A stretch of DNA of 64,000 nucleotides, taken from the NCBI GenBank assembly GCA_900119625.1, contig FPKD01000001.1, positions 434,001-498,000 on the forward strand. Direction: 5' to 3'. The position numbers were made by a program, and so were the translations under genes. The stretch is from Olsenella sp. kh2p3 (GTDB lineage: Bacteria; Actinomycetota; Coriobacteriia; Coriobacteriales; Atopobiaceae). This document shows positions 16,091 to 24,677 of the stretch, piece after piece. A model generated the notes under the pieces. That model was not told the origin of the DNA. It made no database searches and worked only from the letters and a program-made list of their open reading frames with translations. The first letter of the stretch is position 1. Every line of letters starts with the position of its first letter.

Positions 16091-17707
16091 TCACTCATCA
16101 CGCCCCAAGACCTTCTCGACACGCTCTGCCACCTGCGTCACGTTGAGGCCCACGATCACCTGCACCGCACGGCCAGTGCACACGGCGCCACGCGCTCCGG
16201 CAGCCACAAATGCACCGCTTGCCGCCACCTTACCCGGATCGCGCACATCCACACGCAGACGCGTGGCACAGCTGGTGATGCCCTCGATGTTCTCGACACC
16301 GCCAAGGAGCTCCACCAGTCGTATGGCATAAGCGTCCTCCTGGCTGGCGTCGGCCTTCTCGCCCTCTACCCCAAGGCGCTTGCCATCTTGCGCGCGCGGC
16401 ATGCCATGGGCGTCGCGGTACTCGTCCTGGGTGCGCAGCCGCACATCCTCCTCGTCCGCCCGTCCCGGCGTCTTGAAGTCAAAGCGCAGGATGAGGAAAC
16501 GAAACACCAGAAAGTAGATGACCGTGAAACACAGACCTATTGCCAGCGCCACAAGGTAGGTCTGACCATGCGTTGCCGAGAGGGGCACAAAGTCGAGCGA
16601 GGACATCTCGATGAGACCACCCGAGAAGACACCCACCACGCCAAATGCGTTCATGATCATAGAAAGGCAGGCGGCAAGTGCTGCATGCACCACAAAGAGC
16701 TGCGGAGCCACAAAGAGGAAGGTGTACTCGATGGGCTCGGTCACACCGCAGAGGACCGAGGTAAGCGTCACGGGCACGAGAAGTGCCAGCAGTCGCTTGC
16801 GACGCTCGGGTTTGGCGGTGGCGTAGAATGCAGCGGCAATGCCGGGGATGCCAAAGAGCTTTGACCAGCCCGTAGCCGTAAGGGAGGCCCATGGCGCAAG
16901 CTCCGCAAGCGGACGCGTGGACGCGGCAAGATCTGGCAGCGCATTTGCCCAGGCAGCGTAGATGCCGCCCTGCACAATTACGTTGTCGTAGTAGAAGGGC
17001 GCATAGAGCAGGTGGTGAAGGCCAAATGGAATGAGCACGCGCTCGAGAAACACAAAGATCCCTACGCCCGCGGAACCGGCATCAAGAATGAGCTGCTGAA
17101 AGACGTGCATGCCCACCTGGACCTTGGGCCATACCAGCACCACCACGCCCGCAAGCGGAAGCATCACGAGAAAAGAGACCATGTACACAAAGGTCGAGCC
17201 GGAGAAGACCCCCAACCACTCCGGCAGGCGCGTATCGAAGAAGCGGTTGTGGAGCGCGATGACCACGCCGGAGACGAGAAGTGCGCCGGCGATGCCCATG
17301 TCCAGCGTGCGGATTCCGGCAATGGTTGCGATGCCCTCCGCAGTCCCGGCGCTGGCCAAGAAGTCCACGCCAAGCTCGGGCGCCCAGGCAGAGAGCATCG
17401 AGCTCACAAAGTAGTTGAACGTGAGATACGAGACAAACGCCTCCAGGCAGCAACGGCCGGCCTGTTTCTTGGCCAGGCCGATGGGAAGTGCCACGGCAAA
17501 GAGCAGCGGCAGCTGGTTGAAGACCGTCCAACCTCCGTCGAGAATCACGGTCCAGAACTTGGTCCAAGTGGTATCCGCAGCTGCGATGGGCCCCATGATG
17601 GACTCTGTGGTGAAGAGCGTCCCCAGCCCCACCACAACCCCCGCGAAGGCGAAGAGCATGGCGGGCGTGAAGAGCGCGCCACCAAACCGCTGGATTGCCT
17701 TCATCAT
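16091..17707 (-). CDS. PTS EIICB component, alpha-glucoside type
   Basis: Imports and phosphorylates a sugar with phosphate from HPr via an EIIA. The 538-residue protein starts MMKAIQRFGGALFTPAMLF, characteristic of the alpha-glucoside/maltose EIICB branch (GlvC, MalB, AglA). Residues about 1-425 form the membrane EIIC domain with around ten helices and the conserved GVTEPIEYTFLF loop. Residues about 455-538 form EIIB with the phosphorylated Cys in GITSCATRLRVDV. The start at 17707 follows GGGGGATCACAAC. No EIIA domain or 6-phospho-alpha-glucosidase gene is nearby, so these must be encoded elsewhere. A divergent tRNA-Gln gene lies 98 bases upstream. Confidence 0.9.
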   Translation of the reverse strand: MMKAIQRFGGALFTPAMLFAFAGVVVGLGTLFTTESIMGPIAAADTTWTKFWTVILDGGWTVFNQLPLLFAVALPIGLAKKQAGRCCLEAFVSYLTFNYFVSSMLSAWAPELGVDFLASAGTAEGIATIAGIRTLDMGIAGALLVSGVVIALHNRFFDTRLPEWLGVFSGSTFVYMVSFLVMLPLAGVVVLVWPKVQVGMHVFQQLILDAGSAGVGIFVFLERVLIPFGLHHLLYAPFYYDNVIVQGGIYAAWANALPDLAASTRPLAELAPWASLTATGWSKLFGIPGIAAAFYATAKPERRKRLLALLVPVTLTSVLCGVTEPIEYTFLFVAPQLFVVHAALAACLSMIMNAFGVVGVFSGGLIEMSSLDFVPLSATHGQTYLVALAIGLCFTVIYFLVFRFLILRFDFKTPGRADEEDVRLRTQDEYRDAHGMPRAQDGKRLGVEGEKADASQEDAYAIRLVELLGGVENIEGITSCATRLRVDVRDPGKVAASGAFVAAGARGAVCTGRAVQVIVGLNVTQVAERVEKVLGRDE

Positions 17708-17805
17708 GTTGTGATCCCCCTCTCGGCGCGGGGAACGCGCGGCACCTCGCACTCCCGCACTCTGATACACTAGCCGAGAAGCCCGCTTTTTGGGGGCACA
17801 CTCAC

Positions 17806-17880
17806 TGGGGTATCGTCCAACGGTTAGGACACGGGTTTTTGGTGCCTGGAATGTGGGTTCGAATCCTACTACCCCAGCCA
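17806..17880 (+). tRNA. tRNA-Gln (TTG anticodon)
   Basis: Folds as a full cloverleaf. The acceptor arms are TGGGGTA and TACCCCA, the D-arm GTCC...GGAC and the anticodon arm CGGGT/GCCTG around the loop TTTTGGT with anticodon TTG. The T-arm is GTGGG/CCTAC around TTCGAAT. The CCA end is encoded. It precedes prs, a neighbourhood also seen in other Actinobacteria. Confidence 0.95.
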
Positions 17881-18085
17881 TTTTTCTTCTCGCATTTGCC
17901 TTCACCTGGTACAAAAGCTGGGATGCATTGAATTCTCCGCGAACGGTAGAGTGACGCCCCTCGCCTTGGGATACCCATGAAACGCGCGTGTAATGTGGCG
18001 GCAGGCGCTTTGGCTGCGCTATCATCGTTGCGGCACGAACAGCCTGAATAGCCGGGATAGGTCCCAGACGGAAGGACGGCAGTCG

Positions 18086-19081
18086 ATGTACGAAGACCTG
18101 AGCAAGCCCACCACCTACCAGAAGGAAATCAAGCTTTACTCCGGTACCAGCAACCCCAAGCTCGCCCAGGACATCGCAGACATCCTCCACCTCAAGCTTC
18201 AGGGTCTGAAGATCGAGAAGTTCGCCAACGGCGAGATTTACGCCCGTTTCGAGGAGTCCGTCCGTGGTGACGAGGTCTTCTTCATCCAGACCATCGCCGG
18301 CAAGAACGTGAACGACCTCATCATGGAGACCCTCATCGTGGCCGACGCCGCCACCCGCGCAAGCGCGGAGAGCTTCACCGCAGTCATTCCCCACTACGGC
18401 TACGCTCGCCAGGACCGCAAGGCGTCCAGCCGCGAGCCCATCACCGCCCGCCTGGTGGCCAACCTCCTCGAGGCCGCCGGCGTTGACCGCGTGATTACGC
18501 TCGACCTGCACTCCGGCCAGATCCAGGGCTTCTTTGACATCCCCGTGACGCACCTCACTGCCCTCTACAACTTTGGCGACTACTTCAAGACCAAGGACTT
18601 CGACTGGGATAACACCGTGGTTGTCTCGCCTGACATGGGCCGCGCCAAGGTGGCAAAGAAGCTCTCAGACTACCTGGGCTGCGAGGTCGCAATCGCCCAC
18701 AAGAGCCGCCCCAAGCACAACGCGGCCGAGGTCATGGGCGTCATCGGCAACATCGTGGGCAAGACCTGCATCATCAACGACGACATGATCGACACGGGCG
18801 GCACTCTCGTGGGCTCCATCAATAAGCTCAAGGAGATGGGCGCGGGTGACATCTACGTCTCGGCCACCCACGGCATCTTCTCCGGCCAGGCCATCGAGCG
18901 CCTGCAGAACGCGCCCATCGTCGAGTGCGTCGTTACCGACGCCATCCCCTGCGAGGTCGCCAACAAGCCCGGCTCCAAGATCAAGCAGATCAGCGTTGCC
19001 GAGCCGCTGGCAACCTGCATCTACAACGTCTACACCAACAACTCGGTCTCCCAGGGTGCCGCAGGCCACTCCGAGGTCTAG
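18086..19081 (+). CDS. prs: Ribose-phosphate pyrophosphokinase
   Basis: Makes phosphoribosyl pyrophosphate from ribose 5-phosphate and ATP for nucleotide, histidine and tryptophan synthesis. The 331-residue protein carries FANGEIYARFEESVRG, YARQDRKASSREPITARLV (ATP loop and catalytic Lys/Arg region), the signature LDLHSGQIQGFFDIPV and the PRPP-binding loop INDDMIDTGGTL. The start at 18086 has GAAGGA upstream; an upstream in-frame ATG at 17993 has no support. The 205-bp gap after tRNA-Gln presumably holds its promoter. Two bases after the stop the ClC-type gene begins, so these two genes are probably cotranscribed. Confidence 0.95.
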   Translation: MYEDLSKPTTYQKEIKLYSGTSNPKLAQDIADILHLKLQGLKIEKFANGEIYARFEESVRGDEVFFIQTIAGKNVNDLIMETLIVADAATRASAESFTAVIPHYGYARQDRKASSREPITARLVANLLEAAGVDRVITLDLHSGQIQGFFDIPVTHLTALYNFGDYFKTKDFDWDNTVVVSPDMGRAKVAKKLSDYLGCEVAIAHKSRPKHNAAEVMGVIGNIVGKTCIINDDMIDTGGTLVGSINKLKEMGAGDIYVSATHGIFSGQAIERLQNAPIVECVVTDAIPCEVANKPGSKIKQISVAEPLATCIYNVYTNNSVSQGAAGHSEV

Positions 19082-19083
19082 GC

Positions 19084-20334
19084 GTGTCTGACAAGAATAA
19101 AACGCACGAGAGAATCATCGACGCCGCGGAGGAGACCCCCCGCGGCGTCGCGCTTGTGCACGCATCTCTCGTGCTGCTGCTCTGGGCACTCCTGGCGGGC
19201 ATCGTGGTGGGCGCGGGCTGCCTTGCCACGCTTAGGGTGGTCGACCTGCTCCAGGAGGTTGTCTGGGAGGGCCTTGCCAGGGCGCTCCCGCAGCCGCTCT
19301 CTGCGGTGGCGCCAGTGCTTCTCTGCACCCTGGGCGGCGTCCTTGTGGGCCTGGTCACAAGCCGCGCGGGCTTCTCGCTTGACACCCTGGGCGTTGTGGT
19401 TGGCAGCTGCCGCAGCAAGGGTGGCTACCGGGTGAAGAGCTGGCCCTGGGCCCTGGTGCTGTTTGCGCTTCCCATCGCCTTTGGCGGCGCCGTTGGCCCC
19501 GAGGCGGGCGTCTCTGGGTTCACCGCCGCGCTGGGTACCATGGCTATGCACGGTATGCGTCGCTCGGGCGTGGCAGTGGTGCGCAACACCTCGCACCCGC
19601 TTGCGGCCGCTTGGATGGCGCTCTCCCCCGCCCAGAGCGACGAGGGCAGGCGCTATACCCGCGGGCCCCGCATCCTTCTCTGGTCAGCGGCTGCGGCGGG
19701 CTTTGTGCTCGGCGCGCTCGGCGTCTCTCGCCTCTTTGGGCCGGGGGCGGGCTTTCCGCGCTTCGACGGCATTGACTACCTGGGGCTTAACGCAAGCGCG
19801 CTGTGGGTTCTCCTTGCGCTTCCCCTCGGCTGGGTGCTGGCGCGTCTCTCCGCGCTCGCCGGCAGGGCAACAAAGCTTGCGTGCGACCGCATGGGCACCG
19901 TTTCCAAGGCCATTCTCTGCGGCGTTGTCCTGGGGCTTGTTGCCATGGCGCTGCCCGAGGTGCTCTTCTCAGGGCAGTCCGGCACGTGGGACCTTCTCAG
20001 CGGCTGGCAAGCCATGGGCGCCGGGATGCTGCTTGCCACCTGCGTGGCAAAGCTTGCCTTGACGCAGCTTTGCGAGGAGACCGGCTGGATTGGCGGAGAG
20101 TTCTTCCCCCTCATCTTCTGCGGGGTCGCCGCTGGCTACGCCGTCGCAATCATCACCAGGGGCGATCCCATGCTCGCGGTGGCGCTCTCTACGGGTGCCC
20201 TCGTGGGGGCTGCCACCAGAAAGTGGTTGCTCACCACCTGCGTGCTTGCCCTGTGCTTTCCGCCAGTGAGCCTACCCGTGGTGGCACTTGCGGCATTTCT
20301 CGGCGCAAGGGCAAACGCCAAGCACAACGGCTAG
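19084..20334 (+). CDS. ClC-type chloride channel/antiporter family protein
   Basis: A 416-residue polytopic membrane protein with about ten hydrophobic segments. GGAVGPEAG (about residues 136-144) corresponds to the selectivity-filter GREGP-type motif, and GWIGGEFFPLIFCG (about 337-350) to the GxFxP motif of ClC proteins. An N-terminal GSGIP-like motif is not clear, so ion selectivity and transporter-versus-channel mode are uncertain. The GTG start at 19084 is supported by GAGGT seven bases upstream, which overlaps the prs stop region. Position in an operon with prs and ahead of glmU gives no obvious functional link. Confidence 0.8.
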   Translation: MSDKNKTHERIIDAAEETPRGVALVHASLVLLLWALLAGIVVGAGCLATLRVVDLLQEVVWEGLARALPQPLSAVAPVLLCTLGGVLVGLVTSRAGFSLDTLGVVVGSCRSKGGYRVKSWPWALVLFALPIAFGGAVGPEAGVSGFTAALGTMAMHGMRRSGVAVVRNTSHPLAAAWMALSPAQSDEGRRYTRGPRILLWSAAAAGFVLGALGVSRLFGPGAGFPRFDGIDYLGLNASALWVLLALPLGWVLARLSALAGRATKLACDRMGTVSKAILCGVVLGLVAMALPEVLFSGQSGTWDLLSGWQAMGAGMLLATCVAKLALTQLCEETGWIGGEFFPLIFCGVAAGYAVAIITRGDPMLAVALSTGALVGAATRKWLLTTCVLALCFPPVSLPVVALAAFLGARANAKHNG

Positions 20335-20464
20335 CGGCCGAGCATATCCCTGCGGCCCTCGGGCCCTGCACATCCCTGAGCTATCATTGACCACACATGA
20401 GGCCCCCTGGCACGCGCCAGGACGGCCCGCGAGTCTCATATCACCGCGAACACAGGAGGCAGCC

Positions 20465-21859
20465 ATGCCCGTCACCGCGATTGTCCTAGCCGCCGGCGAG
20501 GGAACGCGCATGAAGTCCCACCACCCCAAGGTCATGCACAAGGTCCTCGACAAGCCGCTCGCATGGTGGGTTGTCGACGCCGCCCGCAAGGCCGGCGTCG
20601 ATCGCATCGTGCTGGTGGTTGGCAACGGTGCCGATGAGGTCCGCTCGTACTTTGCGGACGAGAAGGACGTGGAGTTTGTCGAGCAGACCAAGCGCCTGGG
20701 CACCGGCCACGCCGTGCGCGTGGTGCGCGACGCCCTGGGCGGGTTTGCCGGACCCGTGGTGGTTCTCAACGGCGACCTGCCGCTCGTTCGCCCCGAGACC
20801 ATTTCTTCCCTGGTAGACGCTACCCGCGCAGGCCACAACGCCTGCACGCTGCTTACCATGACGCCGCCGGACGTCTCTGGCTACGGCCGTGTGCTCATCG
20901 AGGACGGCAGCGTGCACGCCATCATCGAGGACAAGGACTGCACGCCCGAGCAGCGCGCCACGCTCCTCGAGTGCAACGCCGGCGCCTACTGCTTCTGCGG
21001 CGAGCGCCTCTCGACCAACATCGACAAGGTCACCAACGACAACGCCCAGGGCGAGTACTACCTCACCGACATGGTAGGCATCTACGTGGGCATGGGCGAG
21101 CCAGTCTCGGCCGTCCACTGCGACGACTACGAGGAGCTCCTGGGCGTCAACGACCGCGTCCAGCTGGCGCAGGTCACCAAGATCATGCAGCACCGCATCA
21201 ACGAGGGCCTCATGCGCTCCGGCGTCTCGATGCTCGACCCCGATCAGGTGTGGGTTGGTCCCGAGGCCACCGTTGGAAAGGACACCGTCCTTCTCCCCCA
21301 GACCTTCCTCTGGGGCAAGACGTCTGTGGGCGAGGCGTGCACTGTTGGCCCCAACAGCCGTCTGGAGAACGCCACGGTGGGCAACGACTGCACCGTGGAC
21401 GAGACCGTGATCGTCGACTCCGCCATCGACGACGACGTCAACTGCGGGCCCCGCGCCTACCTGCGCGGCCACACCCACCTGCTGCGCGGCGCAAAGGCCG
21501 GCACGCACGTGGAGCTCAAGAACTCCGTGGTTGGCGAGGGCTCCAAGGTGCCGCACCTCTCCTACATTGGCGACACGCAGATGGGCGCCGGCGTGAACAT
21601 TGGCGGCGGATCCATCACCTGCAACTACGACGGCGTGCACAAGAGCCACACCACCATTGGCGACGGCGCTTTCATTGGCTCGGACACCATGATGGTGGCA
21701 CCCGTCAACATCGGTGCCGGCGCCATTACGGGCGCGAGCTCCTGCATCACGCACGACGTGCCAGACGACGCCCTTGCCATCGAGCGCAGCCAGCAGAAGA
21801 ACGTCGAGGGCTACGCCATCGCCCGTCGCGAGCGCCTGGGCATCAAGCCCCGGAAGTAG
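20465..21859 (+). CDS. glmU: Bifunctional UDP-N-acetylglucosamine pyrophosphorylase/glucosamine-1-phosphate acetyltransferase
   Basis: Acetylates glucosamine 1-phosphate and then couples it to UTP, giving UDP-GlcNAc for peptidoglycan and other glycans. In the 464-residue protein, residues 1-230 form the uridylyltransferase with AIVLAAGEGTRMKS and the GTGHAVRV and LNGDLPL motifs. Residues about 255-455 form the left-handed beta-helix acetyltransferase (GPNSRLENATVGND, VGEGSKVPHLSYIGD, NYDGVHKSHTTIGDGAFIGS). ACAGGAGGCAGCC precedes the ATG at 20465. The alpha-amylase gene starts seven bases after the stop. Length and domain order are those of the family. Confidence 0.96.
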   Translation: MPVTAIVLAAGEGTRMKSHHPKVMHKVLDKPLAWWVVDAARKAGVDRIVLVVGNGADEVRSYFADEKDVEFVEQTKRLGTGHAVRVVRDALGGFAGPVVVLNGDLPLVRPETISSLVDATRAGHNACTLLTMTPPDVSGYGRVLIEDGSVHAIIEDKDCTPEQRATLLECNAGAYCFCGERLSTNIDKVTNDNAQGEYYLTDMVGIYVGMGEPVSAVHCDDYEELLGVNDRVQLAQVTKIMQHRINEGLMRSGVSMLDPDQVWVGPEATVGKDTVLLPQTFLWGKTSVGEACTVGPNSRLENATVGNDCTVDETVIVDSAIDDDVNCGPRAYLRGHTHLLRGAKAGTHVELKNSVVGEGSKVPHLSYIGDTQMGAGVNIGGGSITCNYDGVHKSHTTIGDGAFIGSDTMMVAPVNIGAGAITGASSCITHDVPDDALAIERSQQKNVEGYAIARRERLGIKPRK

Positions 21860-21866
21860 GGAGCCC

Positions 21867-23366
21867 ATGGCCATCAACACGAAGAACGGGCTCATGCTCC
21901 AGGCCTTCTCCTGGTACCTGCCAGCAGACGGCCAGCACTGGCGGCGTCTCGCCAAGATGGCCCCGCGCTTCGCGGAGGAGGGCTTTACCTCGGTGTGGAT
22001 GCCGCCTGCCTACAAGGGGCAGGCGGGCGCCGAGGATGTGGGCTATGGCGTCTACGATCTCTGGGACCTGGGCGAGTTCGACCAGAAGGGCTCCGTGCGC
22101 ACCAAGTACGGCACGCGCCACGAGTATCTTGCGGCCATCCACGCCATCCAGGAGCAGGGCGTCAACGTGCTGGCAGACGTTGTTCTCAACCACCGCATGG
22201 GTGCCGACGGCACGCAGCTGGTGCTGGCACAGGAGTGCGACGCCCAGAACCGAACAAAGTCCATTGGCGAGCCGCGCGAGATTCGCGCCTACACGCGCTT
22301 TGAGTTTCCGGGGCGCGCAGGTAGGCTTGACCGCTACCAGTGGGGCATCACGGACTTCACCGGCGTCGACTACGACGAGCTCGAGGGCACAACCGGCGTC
22401 TACCGCTTTGTGGGCAAGGAGTGGTCTCGCGAGGTGAGCGACGAGCTGGGTAACTATGACTACCTCATGGGAGCCGACGTCGACCTGGATGACCCCCGCG
22501 TGCGCGCTCAGCTGGCCACGTGGGGCGCCTGGTACCTGGGGCTCACGGGCGTGGACGGCGTGCGGCTTGACGCCGTGAAGCACATGAGTCGCTCGTTCTA
22601 CCTCGATTGGCTTGCCCGCATGCGCGAAAAGACCGGCAAGGAGCTCTTTGCCGTAGGCGAGTACTGGTCCCAGAACGTGGACGAGTTGCGGGGCTACCTG
22701 GGACGCGAGGGCGCCATGAGCCTCTTTGACGTGCCGCTCCACTTCAACTTCTACCACGCATCCACCGCCGGTGACGACATAGATCTCACCCACATCCTGG
22801 ACGGGAGCCTGGTGAGCGTGGACCCCATCCACGCCGTGGCCTTTGTGGACAACCACGACACCCAGCCCGACCAGGCCCTCGAGTCCACAGTTGAGCCCTG
22901 GTTCAAGCCGCTTGCCTACGCGCTCATCCTGCTGCGCGAGGCAGGCTATCCCTGCGTCTTCATGGGCGACCTCTTTGGCCTCCCCAACGACCAGATTCCC
23001 GCCGTCCCCGAGCTTGAGCTGCTCATGGAGGTGCGTCGCCGCTTTGCCTATGGCGAGCAGCGCGACTGGTTTGACGAGAAGGACCTTGTCGGCTGGACGC
23101 GCGAGGGCACCGCGCGGCACGGGGTTTCTGGCGCGGCGGTGCTTCTCTCCACGCGCAGCGGCAACGCCACGAAGCGCATGTGCGTGGGGGCGGGGCACGC
23201 GGGCGAGACCTGGCGCTGCGTGCTGGGTGTCGATGGCACCGTCACGATTGACAACGAGGGCTGGGCGGAGTTTTCCACCGGCGGCGCGCGGCTTACGGTC
23301 TACCTGCCCGCGGCGACGGCAGACAAGCTGGACAGCATCCCTATCCTGGTAAGGCCGGAGGCATAG
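21867..23366 (+). CDS. Cytoplasmic alpha-amylase (GH13)
   Basis: Hydrolyses internal alpha-1,4 bonds of maltodextrins or glycogen. No signal peptide is present in the 499-residue protein, so it acts in the cytoplasm, like AmyA of E. coli. GH13 motifs in order are VLADVVLNHRMGAD (region I), GVRLDAVKHM with the nucleophile Asp (II), LFAVGEYW with the acid/base Glu (III) and VAFVDNHDTQP with the stabilising Asp (IV). The start GLMLQAFSWYLPADGQHWRRL is typical of subfamily 5. AGGGAG lies before the ATG, and only seven bases separate it from glmU. It complements MalQ and GlgP of this window. Confidence 0.92.
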   Translation: MAINTKNGLMLQAFSWYLPADGQHWRRLAKMAPRFAEEGFTSVWMPPAYKGQAGAEDVGYGVYDLWDLGEFDQKGSVRTKYGTRHEYLAAIHAIQEQGVNVLADVVLNHRMGADGTQLVLAQECDAQNRTKSIGEPREIRAYTRFEFPGRAGRLDRYQWGITDFTGVDYDELEGTTGVYRFVGKEWSREVSDELGNYDYLMGADVDLDDPRVRAQLATWGAWYLGLTGVDGVRLDAVKHMSRSFYLDWLARMREKTGKELFAVGEYWSQNVDELRGYLGREGAMSLFDVPLHFNFYHASTAGDDIDLTHILDGSLVSVDPIHAVAFVDNHDTQPDQALESTVEPWFKPLAYALILLREAGYPCVFMGDLFGLPNDQIPAVPELELLMEVRRRFAYGEQRDWFDEKDLVGWTREGTARHGVSGAAVLLSTRSGNATKRMCVGAGHAGETWRCVLGVDGTVTIDNEGWAEFSTGGARLTVYLPAATADKLDSIPILVRPEA

Positions 23367-23446
23367 GCGCCTGACAGTTGGCTACCGCCTGGCAGTCGCT
23401 TGCCGGCGCTTCTCGGCGGTGGCGCACTTCTCGAACGGAGCAACGC

Positions 23447-24484
23447 ATGAAGAGGATCCTCATGGTGGCCACGGGCGGCACCATTGCATCCATGCCCGAG
23501 GCAGACGGCACGGGCCTTGCTCCCGCACTTACGGGCGAGGAGCTGGCTGGCTATGTTCCGCAGGCGCGTGGCATGTGTGACTTGGACATTGTTCAGCCCA
23601 TGAACATCGACTCGACCAACATGCGCCCCAGCGACTGGAAGCGCATTGCCGCCACAATCATGGACGCCTACGACGACTACGACGGCTTTGTGGTGCTCCA
23701 CGGCACGGACACCATGGCATACACGGCGGCTGCCCTCTCCTATCTCATCCAGGGCAGTCCCAAGCCCATCGTGCTCACGGGCTCGCAGCAGCCCATGGCG
23801 AACCCCTTCACCGACGCCAAGCTCAACCTGTACCAGTCGCTGCTCTACGCCACCGACGACGACTCGCATGACGTGTCCATCGTGTTTGGCGGCTCGGTCA
23901 TTGTGGGAACGCGCGCCCACAAGCAGCGCACCATGAGCTTCAATGCGTTTACCAGCGTAAACTACCCGCTGCCGGCCATCATCCGCAGCGACCGCATCAT
24001 CCGCGAGGGTCGAGAGGGAATGACCATCACCGGGGCGGGCGCGTCGGTGGTGCGGCCGAATCGGCGGCCGCGCGTCTACGAGCGCCTGGATGAGCACGTG
24101 GTTGTGGTACGTCTCACCCCGGGCCTGGGGCCGGGGATCCTCGACGCGCTGGGGCCCGACTATGACGCCGTGATTCTCGAGACCTTTGGCATCGGCGGCA
24201 TCCCAGAGTGCAAGGGTGCCCACTTTGAGCAGGCGATCTTTGACTGGATTGACTGCGGCAAGACTATCGTGCTCACCACGCAGGTCTCAGAGGAGGGCCT
24301 TGACCTGGGCGTCTATGAGGTGGGGAGCGCCTATGTCAACGAGCCCGCAATCCTTCGCGGTGACGACATGACCACGGAGGCCCTGGTGGCAAAGACCATG
24401 TGGGCGCTCGGACAGACGCGCGAACCGGCCGAGGTGGCAAAGCTCTTCTATCGGCCCGTGAACCACGACCGCGCCGTGCGGTAA
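23447..24484 (+). CDS. L-asparaginase (type I-like)
   Basis: Hydrolyses asparagine to aspartate and ammonia. The 345-residue protein has the first signature VATGGTIAS with the catalytic Thr near residue 13, and the second, VLHGTDTMAYTAAALSYL, containing the Thr-Asp pair. LTGSQQPMANPFTDAKLNL and the C-terminal VYEVGSAYVNEPAILRGDDMTTEALVAK are typical of bacterial cytoplasmic asparaginases. No signal peptide is seen. ATG 23447 has GGAG upstream. It may be cotranscribed with the amylase gene 80 bases earlier. Annotation as AnsA is likely but the type cannot be fully fixed from sequence. Confidence 0.9.
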   Translation: MKRILMVATGGTIASMPEADGTGLAPALTGEELAGYVPQARGMCDLDIVQPMNIDSTNMRPSDWKRIAATIMDAYDDYDGFVVLHGTDTMAYTAAALSYLIQGSPKPIVLTGSQQPMANPFTDAKLNLYQSLLYATDDDSHDVSIVFGGSVIVGTRAHKQRTMSFNAFTSVNYPLPAIIRSDRIIREGREGMTITGAGASVVRPNRRPRVYERLDEHVVVVRLTPGLGPGILDALGPDYDAVILETFGIGGIPECKGAHFEQAIFDWIDCGKTIVLTTQVSEEGLDLGVYEVGSAYVNEPAILRGDDMTTEALVAKTMWALGQTREPAEVAKLFYRPVNHDRAVR

Positions 24485-24556
24485 GAGACGGCGCTGGGAG
24501 GCACGTCCCGCCCTCAATGGCATACGCAGGTCTCACCCCGACGCCAACGGCAACAG

Positions 24557-24669
24557 TCGCCGGAGAGGCATTATTGTTACGTTTTGCATCACCTGGGCCC
24601 CTCCGGAGACAAAAAGTCGCCGGAGGGCTTGTTTTGGCGCAATCGGCAACAATAGCAGCCTTCCGGCGA
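24557..24669. repeat. Inverted-repeat element at the asparaginase/MFS junction
   Basis: Imperfect arms at 24557-24579 and 24647-24669, both beginning TCGCCGGA when read inward. A third, direct copy of AGTCGCCGGAG lies inside at about 24615. It occupies the convergent gap between the asparaginase and MFS genes and could act as a bidirectional terminator or be a small mobile repeat. Confidence 0.7.
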
Positions 24670-24677
24670 TGCCGCAC

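Noticed and set aside
17708..18553. N-terminal extension of the PTS protein through tRNA-Gln and into prs
   Set aside because: It would overlap a cloverleaf tRNA and the 5' half of prs antisense; the start at 17707 gives the family's standard N-terminus with a good ribosome binding site.
20486..21955. 489-codon minus-strand frame opposite glmU
   Set aside because: Antisense shadow of a fully conserved glmU.
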